NCBI GenBank assembly: GCA_964017155.1
Contig: OZ024854.1
Location: 14,538,681 to 14,602,680, forward strand
Reading direction: 5' to 3'
Source: Oasisia sp. SBJ-2009
Lineage: Eukaryota > Annelida > Polychaeta > Sabellida > Siboglinidae
DNA length: 64,000 nt
Position 1 is the stretch's first letter. The number at the start of each line of letters is the position of its first letter. The position numbers were made by a program, and so were the translations under genes. Positions 36,346 through 51,300 of this stretch are shown here, one piece after another. The notes below the pieces were generated by a model. It saw nothing but the letters and a program-made list of their open reading frames with translations, had not been told where the DNA came from and ran no database searches.

Positions 36346-39300
36346 AAATATACAATATATATGCATATCATATTTTTTAGAAATAAGTTTATATGGAATT
36401 TATTTATTGGCCATACCCAGTAATCCCACCTGGGTTGTGAACATTCACACACTGATATAGTCGATACAATTACAAGACCACACAGTGTATTAAAAAAAGC
36501 TAAAGAGCATGAACACTAGAAAAGAAAATATCAGTTACCAGGTACACAAATCTGGACGTGGTGTAAAATAGCTCGTAATGAGTTGTTGGCAGTAATTTGT
36601 TTGTGGTTGAATATATGAGGAATATGGATATTTATTACAAACAATTACCACGTATAATGGTTTAATATATGTTGTGGTTTGCTGTTGTGTATGTCGTAAT
36701 ATTCTTATCCACTTCTTGTAAGATTTGTTACTCTGCTCCCAGTTACCCCCTCACCCGACTGCCCCTGCCTGGGAATGCACCGCTCCAGTTCACCACCCCT
36801 ATAGAGGGCTACAAGATTCCCCCACGGATACCACCAAACCCCGCAGAGGGACCCAGCGAGGGAGAGGACCACCGACTGCCTCGATGGGTAGGTGACTCTG
36901 GGGTGATGGTTTGTTGAGGAGAGGACCACCGACTGCCTCGATGGGTAGGTGACTCTGAGGTGATGGTTTGTTGAGGAGAGGACCATTGACTGCCTCGATG
37001 GGTAGGTGACTCTGAGGTGATGGTTTGTTGAGGAGAGGACCATTGACTGCCTCGATGGGTAGGTGACTCTGAGGTGATGGTTTGTTGAGGGGAGGACCAT
37101 TGACTGCCTCGATGGGTAGGTGACTCTGGGGTGATGGTTTGTTGGGGGGGAGGACCATTGACTGCTTCAATGGGTAGGTGACTCTGGGGTGATGGTTTGT
37201 TGAGGGGGAGCACCATTGACTGCCTCGATGGGTAGGTGACTCTGGGGTGATGGTTTGTTGAGTGGGAGGACCATTGACTGCTTCGATGGGTAGGTGACTC
37301 TGGGTGATGGTTTGTTGAGAGGAGGACCACCGACTGCCTCGATGGGTAGGTGACTCTGGGTGATGGTTTGTTGAGGGGAGGACCATTGACTGCCTCGATG
37401 GGTAGGTGACTCTGGGGTGATGGTTTGTTGAGGGGAGGACCATTGACTGCCTCGATGGGTAGGTGACTCTGGGGTGATGGTTTGTTGAGGGGAGGACCAT
37501 TGACTGCCTCGATGGGTAGGTGACTCTGGGGTGATAGTTTGTTGAGGAGAGGACCACCGACTGCCTCAATGGGTAGGTGACTCTGAGGTGATGGTTTGTT
37601 GAGGGGAGGACCATTGACTGCCTCAATGGGTAGGTGACTCTGGGGTGATGGTTTGTTGAGGAGAGGACCACCGACTGCCTCAATGGGTAGGTGACTCTGG
37701 GGTGATGGTTTGTTGAGGGGAGGACCATTGACTGCCTCAATGGGTAGGTGACTCTGGGGTGATGGTTTGTTGAGGGGGGGGACCATTGACTGCCTCAATG
37801 GGTAGGTGACTCTGATGGTTTGTTGCAGCCATTGTCTTCCTGCATAAGGATATAAACTACAGGCAAACCTTGCTTTGCAGTCACCTTGGTAGTACAAGTT
37901 TTTTCTTGTAATCATCTCTCAATTAGGGATACATGTACATGTAGTTCCAATTTATTTATGTAATACTAAAATTTAGTAAATAATCCTATCATTATATTTA
38001 TAGTCATCTTTGAAGTCAAATAATTTTGGTGCAATCTCAAGAGCAGCCACGATAATGAGGTTCTATGACTTCTACCGTATTATGATATCAAATACGCATT
38101 TATGATTCTAAGGTCTATGTCAAGTTTTCAACGTCATGTTAGGTCACATTATGTGATTTGTTCAACTGAATTCTTGTAGATTCAGGTTCACACTACACCA
38201 AGTAACATCATTAAACACTATTCTGGGGTTTACTCATAATGCTGATCATGAAATTATCCAAGAAAAGGCGACTGCCTTTTTTAGAAGTCACCAGTTGTTT
38301 GTATAATTTTGATCTCTTGCAGTACCTTGGCCCACCTGTCGCATACGTGCAGCAGATTGTTGTCAAGGCAACTGTGTCACCATGGCAACAGAAACAGTTG
38401 ATCCCAATTGATGCATTCCGCGGGCCACTAAAGACAGTTTTTGCTCTATTGGAAGACATCAATAACTTCCAGTTTGGTGACAGGTCAGAGTTCATTGCTA
38501 TATATTGTATTTTGTGAAAGTAGTTATTTATAAATGGTGAATATTTCAATTTGAAAATATAAATGTTATTGTTGATGTGATATCAATAAATAAGTAAAAT
38601 GATTAAATATATATACAGGTGTATATATAAAAAACAGACAGACAGTTGCCCTCATTATATCTGGCCTGGAGAACATTCAGCTTTTGCGACAGAATGATTG
38701 AACACCATTTTGATTCGTTAGGGAGCATTCAGTTTCTGTGGCTGACTACTGCCTACACGTGTCAGAGACGACTGTGAAGAAGATGCCACAAGGCATGCTC
38801 CCTGAGTACGGCTGCCTCATTGTGTCTCCAGCCTTCTTTTGGAACAAAGACATCGACAAGTGAGTTTGTCAGTCAGTGAAACCAGTGTTCTGTGGCACTA
38901 ATGCTCCGCCTGGGCCCTCAAATGTTTGTTCCAGCCCAGCCTGCATGCAGTAGTTTCAGTCCATGCGCCAACCTGGTTCGTGAACTATCGGAAGCCAGAC
39001 CCACAACATTTGGTGTAATTATGATCCACAAAGGTTTATTCCAGATTCAGCCCAGATGTTCCAGGTTTGGCCCAGTTTAATATTTTTCAACCCAGTCCAA
39101 GTAAAAAAGCATTCTATCAAGGCTGGTCCATGCAGGGTAGTGGTAGGTACCATGCGCAACATTATTGTAGGAGCACTATGTTGTATATCTAAGTTTGAAA
39201 TGTAGGCTGATTATGCAGTGTATGATATGGGCTGAAATAACTGCAAAAACATTACAAACTTGACTGCAAACAAAGTGTTCAAGAAGTTGCTTTTGGTGAA

Positions 39301-42300
39301 GTACTTAGCTTACCCAAGTGAAAAAAAGCACCACTTGCACTACAGAAAGGCACCGTTGTTATAGCACAAACTAACAAACACATTCCAACAAATAATTAGC
39401 TATGTATATGGAACTTGACATATTCTCTAAACTGTTCAACATACTGGTTTAATGTGTTTGACAGATTTTCTGCTGATGGAGAAATCATCAACACCATTTA
39501 CAGAGACCTACGACCTCCATTCAGCACACCTCCATCGCTGAGAGGTACGTATGAACCCCACAGTACACCCACTCAACAAATAACAGTTGAGCTAAACTTC
39601 TTTTCTCTATGTATGTATGTACGTACGTACGTATGTACGTACGTACGTACGTACGTACGTACGTACGTACGTACGTACGTACGTACGTACGTACGTACGT
39701 ACGTACGTACGTACGCACGCACGCACGCACGCACGCATGCATGTATGAAGTCAAGGGTTCACCCACAATTAAATGGGGGACCCATAAAGATTTTACTGTT
39801 TTGAAATTCGCATCTCGAGTTATGTAATCTAAGAGTCTGGTATGTATTCTTCATCAAACCATCAACTGTATGTTGTGACATCTGACATATAATAATATGT
39901 GACCTGTCACATCATTGTGGGTGTTGTTTTGGGGCTGAATCCCACTGGATTCCACAGCTGTCAGATATTACCTCGTTTGTTAAACTTTATTTAGTAGGTT
40001 TTGATTGATAACTATCATTGGAAAAAATAGATAGTTTGTCGAGGAAAATAAATCAGGCATTGAAAGTTTTAATCATAAGATATGCCCAAATAACAGTCGA
40101 ATTAGAAAATTGGCTGGACAGTTATATTTGGCTTGTGCAGAATAATTCTGAATAAAACTTAATACCCAGTTGCTAGGTCAGTACTGGACTTAAGTTTGAT
40201 TATCACATTACTGACTGCGTCACTGGTCGCCCTGTCACAGACATCCTCTTTGGGGTGGTGTGGAAGGAGACGGGGGTGAAGAGGTTCTACCTCCGCAACC
40301 GCCAGCGTGTCATCTCATTCGCTGTCACCATTGTCTTCAAGAAGTATGACCAAAGGTATGTGACGGGTCGTGTCACTAATGTCACCTGACTCTCATGGTC
40401 AGTTGTTCACCCCGGAATACTAACTAATGTGTGTGTATTTTTAGTGGCGGCTTTCTGGATATTGTTGTGACTTAGACATGATGAGTTTACCTGCTTAATT
40501 CTTATTAATGTAATTAATCTGTTCTGCCTGCATTGTGCATTAACACTTGACAGGTTCTATGAAATCTGTGTTGCTCTAATTTCATTTCAGATTCTTCATT
40601 TCACACACATCTCCCGTCAATCTCCACATGTAGTACCTGTCCAATGCTTCATGATGGCTTGTCACTACAGATAGGTTATGTACTTTATGTAAAATACTTT
40701 GCCACACGTTACAATTAGTGCTACCTAGATCCACTAACATTATATGAAAACAGCCAAGCATTATCTAGCCTTTTGTACTTACACAGAGCTGTTAATAATT
40801 ACGCAAGCTACTTATTCTAATGATTGATGAAAGGGGATTTTCAATTGACTTCTTGGTTTGTTTCTGTACCCAGGTTACAGTTACTGTTACTAATATTTAA
40901 CCATTTAAAATCTAATTCTTCAGATTCATGGCAGCCTTACGAGACAAACTCCAGGTGGCGTACCCGCTCAGCCTCACTTTCAACTACAGTGAAGTCGACC
41001 ACCTCGCTCACGTGCACTTCCGTGCCATCAACCACTTCGTGGAGTACACCCCCCTTATGGTGTCCTACGTCCTTCTCTTCCTCTACATCTACTTCTCCGT
41101 GCGTAAGTCAACTTGTCTACACTTGCAGCCATAGTGCAACTTCTATGTGATTTAATAGAAGCAACTTCCCAGAAGCAACTGAAGACATTTCTGTTTATAA
41201 GAGCGTTTTCAGTTTAAAAGCATTTTGTATAATATCCGAACATTTTTAATAATTGATGTACTATTTATCAACTGTTTTATTATTTATTTAGTAATTGTAA
41301 TATAATTAACTATTATTTATTTTTAATATCTACTATTTTTAATATCTGATATTTATCAACTATTTTAGTATTTATTTATTTATTTTAAAATTGTAATATA
41401 ATTAACTATTATTTATCAGTTTTAGTATTTTAGTATTATTAAAACTAATAATATTTATTTATATTGAAATTATTTTACTGATCTATTTATTTTACAACTA
41501 CGGCTTTTTTTAAAGGTAATCTGTATATTCATGTAAAGTGTAATGCGCTTCAGAATGGTTCTGAATGGTTTTATTGGTAGAGATATGGCGTAGACAAATG
41601 CTGTTATTTATTACTATTTATTGTAATACTGCTATGTGTCAATGTTCGGAGTTGTTTTAAATAATTCAAAAGTAAGTTGTTCTGTAGAAGAGTATGTATA
41701 TGGTACCCCTGTCCCAGAAACCATTCAAAGCATGTTAGGTTTTAAATGTTTATTTTCATAATTATTGGGAACTGGTAAAGCATTCTAGGCTGTAGAAGTT
41801 GCAGTGCGTTGGTATTAGTCAAGTCGTTCAAAGCCACCCTTTCCTTCATATGAATTTGATCATCAGGACTTTGTGAAATGTTCTATTTGAAATAATAATA
41901 AAACTGTTTTTCTAAAGCGCTAATTCCCGCATGACGGATCGATGCGCTGTACAAGACAATAAATGAATTAATAAATACAAATGTAAATTATATTAATTAA
42001 TATACCGGGTAAATCAAATAATAATTTTTTAAAGATGTACACTAGTATAAACCTTCGTATGTAAATTATATAAATCATATAAATCAATTTAAAATAAATT
42101 AAACACTGTTTTAAAGATGTATAGTACTAAACCTCTGTAAATTACATAAATTAATATAAAATTAAAAATTTAATAAATCTGTGTATGTAAATTATCTATA
42201 CATTAATCTAAAACATAAACACTGATTAAAACGTGTATAACACTAAAAAGATATTATAAAGCAGTGTCCGCAGAATCCTTTGGCAATGACATGTACATGT

Positions 42301-45300
42301 TTACTGGCGTTGTGTTGGTTCCAGGCAAGATAGAGATGGTGAAGTCCAAGTGGGGACTCGCCTTCAGCGCTGTCGTCACTGTCATCGCCTCTCTCCTCAT
42401 GTCAGTCTCTCTCTGTCTCTCATTTGGTCTCACGCCGAGTCTCAATGGCAGGTGGGTCAAAGGTTGTGCGATGGGTCAAATGTCAGGCAGCCAGCCATAG
42501 AACCTTACGATATTATTGGCATGCAGTCATGTGATAATCTAGTTGAAATTTGGGAGCATGGCAGGTGTTGGCCACAGGTTCTGGAGTAAGAGGTGTTCAG
42601 TTATTATTAAGCAAACTTTTCCCTTAACTTAAGAAACCTCAGTAATGTGGTTTGAAGAAGTTGTTTCAAGTTATTGTCAGACTTACACATGTTGTAGTCA
42701 GTCTCAAAGCACCAATACAGAACTCTGCACACATGGGTTTCATGGAGAAGATATTGCCTGCTTCATTTTTAGCATTGAACATCAGTATATTTCCCCCCCA
42801 AAAAATCATATTTTCCAACCCCTTTATAGGCATGGCTGTGTTGAGCATATAGATGCAGTTTAACATTATGGCTGCTGAATGTGTCGCGGGCTGTTGTCAT
42901 TCAGTTTGGTTCACAGACATTTTCTATATCAGTGTTTGAAATGACCCCTGATTGAAATCAGGTACCGTGTATCCTCATCTGAATGTCGCGTGATGTTTGC
43001 AGTGAGATCTTCCCCTACTTGGTGGTCATTATTGGTCTCGAGAATGTACTGGTGATGACCAAGTCAATTGTGTCCACTCCAATCCAGCTGGACGTCAAGT
43101 TGAGGGTGGCCCAAGGTAGGATGACCACTGAGGTGGTGCCACGTTAATAGTTGCTTCTATATTTCATGTTATTTATTTACTGTAAAGTCATGTCCCCCAA
43201 ACACACCGTATCTAGTCAGACAACTCTTCTGACCAGTGGTGTTTTACAGAGGCCAGTACCTCAATATTGACGTTGGTGAACAACATGCCATATAAACACA
43301 GTTTTGGACATGTGATGAAAAAATGTAATATAAACATACACAATAATAACGGTCACATTATGTGAGTGGCAATGGATATCTGCAGGGCCAATTTGCCCAC
43401 AAGACATGTTGCATTACAGTAGCAGTTAACACTGAAGCTAATTACTTTTGTACAGAGTGTAATTCCTTCCGATACTAGGCGTGGGTGTGACACAAGTGGT
43501 TGCTGCCCACCCAGCAACCAATCAGCTCATCCAAAAGTGCATTGGCCTAGGAATTAAAAATTGCTCTTGCTTTTATGGCAACAAAGAGAGCTGATATCAG
43601 CCCAGATTTGATTTCTCTATTTGTTGGCTAACTGTTTTTAATGGATAACATTTTGTTTTTACGACAACATTGATATCTGCAAAAATGTTAATTGTTGGGC
43701 ATTCCGTTTAAACTCGATGATTGTTCTGCAACACTATTAATGTCTGCCCAAATTAGATTTTAAAATGAACTGGATTTTCTGTTTGGCCCAGGCAGTTATA
43801 TCACAGCAATAGTATATCCTGACTGAGGGCAGGGAGTCATGTTTGTGCTGACCCGTGGTGGGGTAGACGCTTTACTGATGGCCCATGGTGGGGTAGACGT
43901 GTTACTGATGGCCCATGGTGGGGTAGATGTGTTACTGAGAAGCCACTCTGGTCTCTATATGCGACTGTTGCAGTTTGTGTTTGTTCCAGGTCTGAGTAAG
44001 GAGGGATGGCACATCTTCAAGAACCTTATGGCTGAGCTCCTCATTCTAACTGTTGGGTTCTTCACCTTTGTACCAGCAGTCCAGGTACGTTGTCATGGCA
44101 ACGGTCACACTGTTGTCATAATAACCAGTAAGAAAAAAGTGTTTTCTCAGCAGTTGTAAAGGCAGTTCTCATGGTTAACATAGAAACTATGTTGTCATTG
44201 TAACAGTGAATGCAGTTGTCAAAATTACCTAATCAAAATATGTTGTTATTTGCGATACATAGATTAAATAAGTACATTATTCATATAGACACATATCCTT
44301 TGCTAAATTGAAGAGTTTTATTTAAGAGTGTGTGATATGTCTGACTATGACATTTGATAAAATACCGACCAAGTTATATGTTATTTAAATTCAGACAGTT
44401 CATTTGACATCGTCAGAAAAATTACATTTAAAAAAATAATAATGTAAAGTTTTGTATTTGCAGGAATTCTGCCTGTTTGCGGTGGTCGGACTTCTATCAG
44501 ACTTCTTCCTACAAACCCTCTTCTTTACGACCGTTCTCTCTATAGACATCAGACGCATGGAGGTAGGTGACTTCTATTAGACTTCTTCCTACAAACCCTG
44601 TTTTTATGACTATAAATAATTGTTAACCTTATTTCTTCCATCTGTGCCTCATATAGAGCTCAATTCAAATGACTTATCATCTGCTTCTTCCTGAAATTCT
44701 CCTTTCAACCCTGCCTCCTTCCTCACCCCTTCACTTCCCTTCTCACCCAGTTACTTCTGACAGTTAACACTTTCATTGTTGTTTATCTGTCCCCTCTACA
44801 GGTGGTGTGTAATTACTTGTTTGCGTTTCACATGTTTCGAAATAATCAAATATACATAAATACATCACCATCAATCTGTTGATTTGTCTTTTGAGTTAAA
44901 GTTAGCCGATTGCAAAGTTATATATGCCATTGCGTTTTCACAGATAAAGGGTTAAAATATAACAATTTTGATTATGATTACCTTCATTTATACAACTTTT
45001 CTAATGTCACCCTAAGATAATCCAGTTTTAGCCAACAGGGACTGTGTATGTATGGCTTCAAGTTGGATGTGTTAATTTCAGTGTACTTCAGTTCACTGTA
45101 CTTTCTGGTTTCAGTTGTCTGACCTCCAGAGACAAAGCGTGATCCACAGCTCGTCATCGGAGGTTACCATGACAACGACAGCGCCCTCTGGGGGACTTAT
45201 GTCCTGTCCAGTGTTGACGTGTTTGATGACGGAGGTGTGTCACAGTATAGAAAACCATTTATGACATCGTAATTAAACGTAATAATAAAATACTGCAAAT

Positions 45301-48300
45301 GTAAACAATGCCACATTGTGGTGATTCTGTGTGCACGGTGCTTGAATTTGCAGTGCCTTTCGTTTAGCAAAGTAGGGTTAACTGTTGATTTATACATCTG
45401 TATGTTGCCCCTATGTGTGCACCTTAGCAATATGGTGACGGTGGTAGTGTCTGTTGTTGCCTGCAGAGTGCGCCACATCCTCCACAGGCGAAGGTGCCAA
45501 ACCTGCGTCTGACCCAGCGCGTCAGTGGGAATCACTCTGCCTCCTACTACCAGCTCCCCACGCCTCCTCCCTCTCCCAGCAACCTCGGAAGGGGGGATGG
45601 AAGGTGGGACCAGCCGTATGTACTCAAGTTACCCCGCAGGGTTCGGCTGTGGAATTTCTGGGCGAGAACGCGGGTTGCTCAGAGAGGAATCATGGTAAGT
45701 TTGCTGATGAGCGTATTTATGCAGCATTGAAACACACATCAGTTGATTTTACTTTTATGCCATGGACAAATGTGTATTACCAATTTTCATTGTATGAATG
45801 GGTAGTTTTATATGCAGTTGATTTACTAGAACAGTATGTATATGTCTGTTAACAGCGCCAAACAATTAGGTAGGTTGTGAATTGATAAATGCCAGTTAGT
45901 TTGCGAAATCTGATGGTGTGTAGAAGAGTGGGACAAGATACTCTGGTGATTTCCTCTCTAAGTTTGACCTAAGTTGATACAGCAAAGCGTACACACATGA
46001 TGTTATGTGGTGGTTGATATTACGTAGTTTAATTAAATTGTTACATTAATTTTGGTTTGTCTAGTCAATTCATGTGATGATTTCAACAGAACTACCCTCT
46101 CTTACTGAACCAACAGGATTTTATTATAGGGATATTCAGATATGTAAACAAATGATGTTTGCGTTACACATATTCCACAAACGTGATTGTTTCACACAGT
46201 CAATAAAAACTGAAAAATAAACCATAGCCGGTTTCAAAAATACATTTGCTCTTTAGGCATGTGTCGTCATTTGGATTGCATTGATCGTGTACAAGACCGG
46301 ACTAGTCGATCACCTCACCGGCACCAACACAACGCAGCTCGATGACCTAGGTGGCAGCAGCAGTAACTCGCACCCGAGTTTAAAACCGTTTGAGAAATTA
46401 TCTCGGCCACAAGACTGGATGGAGAGAAAGTTGGAGGAAAAGCAACAGACGAGTGTGGACGAGAAGGAGGCTGTGAAGCACGGCAGCTCATTGGTCGCAC
46501 ATCACGACATGGAGTCGTGGCGCCACCTATCTCACACACATTGGCCGAAGTTGCTTGGGTTTTACAACATCAGTTTACGTGGAAGGTAATGTAACTGATT
46601 CCTTATAAGGTTATTGATTCATCCATCATATGACTTGTTGTCTAGCAATATGTCCATGGCCATCACGTCTTTGACTGCTGTGGAGCTATGGGTGTTCACC
46701 ATTACGTCCTGACGGTTCGACAGAGCTTCTGCTGGGCAGATGGTCACATAGTCAGTGGATAGGTCAATTAACTGTCAACATGTAACTTAGTGTAACAAAC
46801 CGTCAACATGTAACTTAGTGTAACAAACCGTCAACATGTAACGTAGTGTAACAAACTGTCAACATGTAACTTAGTGTAACAAACCGTCAACATGTAACTT
46901 AGTGTATCAAACCGTAAACATGTAACTTTGTGTAACAAACTGTCAACATGTAACTTAGTGTAACAAACCATCACCATGTAACTTAGTGTAACAAACTGTC
47001 AACATGTAACTTAGGGTAACAAACTGTCAACATGTAAGTTAGTGTAACAAACCATCACCATGTAACTTAGTGTAACAAACTGTCAACATGTAACTTCGGG
47101 TAACAAACTGTCAACATGTAAGTTAGTGTAACAAACTGTCAACGTGTAACTTAGGGTAACAAACCGTCAACATGTAACTTAGTGTAATAAACCGTCAACA
47201 TGTAACTTAGTGTAACAAACTGTCAACATGTAACTTAGTGTAACAAACCGTCAACATGTAACTTAGTGTAACAAACCGTCAACATGTAACTTTTAAGGTA
47301 ACAAACTGTCAACATGTAACTTAGTGTAACAAACCGTCAACATGTAACTTAGTGTAACAAACCGTCAACACGTAACTTAGTGTAACAAACCGTCAACATG
47401 TAACTTAGTGTAACAAACCGTCAACATGTAACTTAAGGTAACAAACTGTCAACATGTAACTTAAGGTAACAAACTGTCAACATGTAACTTAAGGTAACAA
47501 ACTGTCAACATGTAACTTAAGGTAACAAACTGTCAACATGTAACTTAAGGTAACAAACTGTCAACATGTAACTTAAGGTAACAAACCGTCAACATGTAAC
47601 TTTTAAGGTAACAAACTGTCAACATGTAACTTAGTGTAACAAACCGTCAACATGTAACTTAGTGTAACAAACCGTCAACACGTAACTTAGTGTAACAAAC
47701 CGTCAACATGTAACTTAGTGTAACAAACCGTCAACATGTAACTTAAGGTAACAAACAGGCATTATATGAGTAAACATTTACCAGGTGAGATGCTGGACTC
47801 TGGCAGGAAGATGTAGTTTCTGTTAGTGGCCCACTATCACAAATACAGATCTTCTAATGATTTTAAGATGTAAGAGATAGTAGTATTAATAATACTAAAT
47901 AAACAGCAGTAATAGTTATATAGTACATTTTTACCTAGGTTGTAATGCAGAGTTATTTATTTTAACAGACTACACACACAGCTTTTATCTGAGGCATTGA
48001 CAATGTACAGTAATGTAATAGGTGGATGGTTAATACTAAAACTAATGTCATGATTATCATTAAAAAGAGCTTTCTGTCCTTGTAGGTACATCACAATCCT
48101 CCCCAACATCCACCTGTCTGCCTTGGTGTCCCCAGACAGTGCCCTGTCGGCCCGGCACCCTCTCGAGGTGAAATCAGCAGCGATCTTCTCAAAGTACAGT
48201 TCCGTCGACACGGCCGGCGACAAGCAGCGATTGGCCCAGGCTCCCAACCAATCGCAGAGCTTCCTTGCGATCATGAGACATCGACTCACGGTATACCCAC

Positions 48301-51300
48301 GAACAAACACAGAGTTCATCCTGACCCTGATCCTAGGCTTTGCGAGCACAATCCTGCTGACCTACGCACTCATGATGCTGTACAAGTGTATGTGTCCGCG
48401 GGACTACGCCAGGTGGCGCTCCAATTGGGGCTACGGGCGGCGGCGGCGCAAGAGGAACTCGCCCTACTTCAATCAGATTCAAGACGCTGTCCCTCTTGTG
48501 TTGGCTGGTCACACACAGGTAATAATAGTAATAACTTTATTGTCCAATTCATAGAATGGAAATACATTTTGCACTTTGGAGGTTGCTAAAAACACAATAT
48601 TTAAGTCACGTAGTAACGCATGTATATAGTAAATTCAAGCATGTAAATATGTAAACGTTAGCTAAAAATATAAATATGATATATATATATTGGAATAAAT
48701 AAATATACTAAAACAATATGACAATATTATAATAAGGTAAATTAATTAATTAATAAAGATGATAAAACAACATTGCATTGGCAGCGGTAGAGACTGTGAC
48801 AGTTCAAGGATTATTTTGTGTGTGGCTGATTCAGATACTTGATGGAGGATGGAATGAAGGATTTAAGGGCTCGCTGGGTTTTTACTGTTGGCATTCTGCA
48901 CCTCCTTCCAGAGGGGAGAACGTCGTAACAGTCGTGTAAGAAGTGGGTGGGGTCAGATAAGATTTTGGTTGCCATTTGCAGTGTTCTTGACTTGTACAAT
49001 TACTCCAGACTGTGTGACAGTCAGAATTGGTTGTTCACATATAAACATATCACACTTACAGCAACACTGTGTGTCAGCTATAATCGCAGCAAACACCTGC
49101 TTGAGATCCAGACAAGAACCTTCTAAGAGTCTGGCCTCGAGTCATTTTAAAGGCTGATGGAAGTAGTGTCATGATAACACAAGAGAAAAGTCACAGTTTT
49201 TAAGCTCATCCACAGAGCATGGAATCTGATGAACCTATTCTGTACTCGCTTCTGTGCTAACATCATAATTTAGTAGACAGTATTTCATAAGTTGTAGTGT
49301 TTCATAATTTACTATTCACCATGGCTCTGGTCTGGTTGTTCCATTTGTGTTATGTTGAAATGTTGACCGTGCATCTTACTTTACCACATGAGCTGGATAG
49401 ATTTTGTTACAGTGAATTCATTTAAACGGCATACAGGTGCATAGGTATAAAATGAATTTCTTAAGAGAATAAAAACTGCTTGCATGTACAGTAGGTGGTT
49501 TCTTTGGGGAGTATTCAAACCATACATTACTTGAATGGACACAATACTCTGATGTGTAGACCCTTCATGTAGGACCATTGTCCTTGAAACCAAACTGTAT
49601 ATTAAATAGCGGTACCACTGTACTAGAGGAAATACAGATTTGTGTGGAAATACTGGATGGAATGACAACATAATTGGTGTTCCATTTTTGATTGACACAT
49701 GTCTGTCGATTTGATTGACAGGAGGTGGAGTGTATTGCATGTGACGGTCCTCTCATCATCAGTTCGTGTCTTGGCGGCCAATTGAGGGTTTGGGACTCCT
49801 CAACAGGAGAGGGCCGCACTGTTATCAACCGAAAAACGTAGGTGCAATATTTGCTAACGAAATGGGGTATGCCTATGTGGTAATTGACAATTGTCTCACT
49901 GATGTCTATAGCTAGATACACTGAGTGATGGTGACACCAGGCCATTGTGTCCTTCCAATGTACTTATGGCATCACTCTGCGTCTTCCGAGACCGTCCTAT
50001 ATATCAGAAACTGTTCGGGATCTGTTTTTCTAATTTGGCAAAATACAGGTATTGGGCACTGCCACTATGCATGAGAAATTAATATTTGATTGGATCATTC
50101 TAACGGACCTTCAAGTAGATTTACAGTTTGCCTAGTTTCTTTCAAAAACAATGAACTAATTTTTTCTGTAATTTTGTGATGGCGTATCTTTGGGCAATGA
50201 TGTAATACACAATAAATTTGTATTTGATTGGATGTAGAAAGTAACGTGACTATTAATTGGGTAGATTAGCTGAAACGTATGTTTTTATTCGAATAATTCT
50301 CATAACTAAGAAGCCAATTACTAATAGTGATAACATTGTTGATATCATGTTGATAACAGTTGCAACTAATTTTGCAGGGTGGTCCCCCCGCCCCCTCTCA
50401 CTGAGCGCAACCCCGTGCCCGGTCGCAACACGGACGACAGCGACGCCGACCTGTACGCTGAGTACCACGAACACATCGTCATGGAAACACCAAGTAGTGA
50501 AGTGAAAATGCTGCTTCATCCACCTGACAACTTGCCACCAGGGCCGCGCCAGCAGTATCATTCGAGCAGTGAGAGCGAAGATTTCACTTTTTCCGACATC
50601 GCGCCTGACTTGAGCTCATCGATCAGCACAAATTTCTCGGAGCTGGACTCTGCCCTCGGTACCCCTGGGAAGGGGGAGGAGCCGAAGCAGGAGACGGAGG
50701 GGGGGTTTGACTTCGCCAGTCGCTTCGAGCCCTTTTACAAGGAACACAGAGACACAGCGGCAGACAGAGCTGTCTACTACGAACAGAGGCGAAGAGACAG
50801 AACAGAGACAGCCACTGCCGCTCACAGGTTCACATCGGAAGGTTATGAAGACGATGTGTTTCACATGGACGGCAGTCGCACTTCAGGTACGAGTCCCTGC
50901 TTCTGTGAGATGTTTGTTGTAGAGAGGAGTCATAGTTCAGGTACAAGTGCCTGCTTCTGTGAGATGTTTGTTGTAGAGAGGAGTCATAGTTCAGGTACAA
51001 GTGTCTGCTTCTGTGAGATGTTTGTTGTAGAGAGGAGTCATAGTTCAGGTACAAGTGTCTGCTTCTGTGAGATGTTTGTTGTAGAGAGGAGTCATAGTTC
51101 AGGTACAAGTGTCTGCTTCTGTGAGATGTTTGTTGTAGAGAGGAGTCATAGTTCAGGTACAAGTGTCTGCTTCTGTGAGATGTTTGTTGAAGAGAGGAGT
51201 CATAGTTCAGGTACAAGTGTCTGCTTCTGTGAGATGTTTGTTGTAGAGAGGAGTCATAGTTCAGGTACAAGTGTCTGCTTCTGTGAGATGTTTGTTGTAG

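Noticed and set aside
36799..37915. Long minus-strand repeat-protein frames of 313 and 368 codons
   Set aside because: They read across the exon 2 donor minisatellite antisense; the unit length happens to avoid stops.
39415..39827. Thr/Tyr/Val repeat frames
   Set aside because: Products of the (GTAC)n microsatellite; only 39465-39544 is a real exon.
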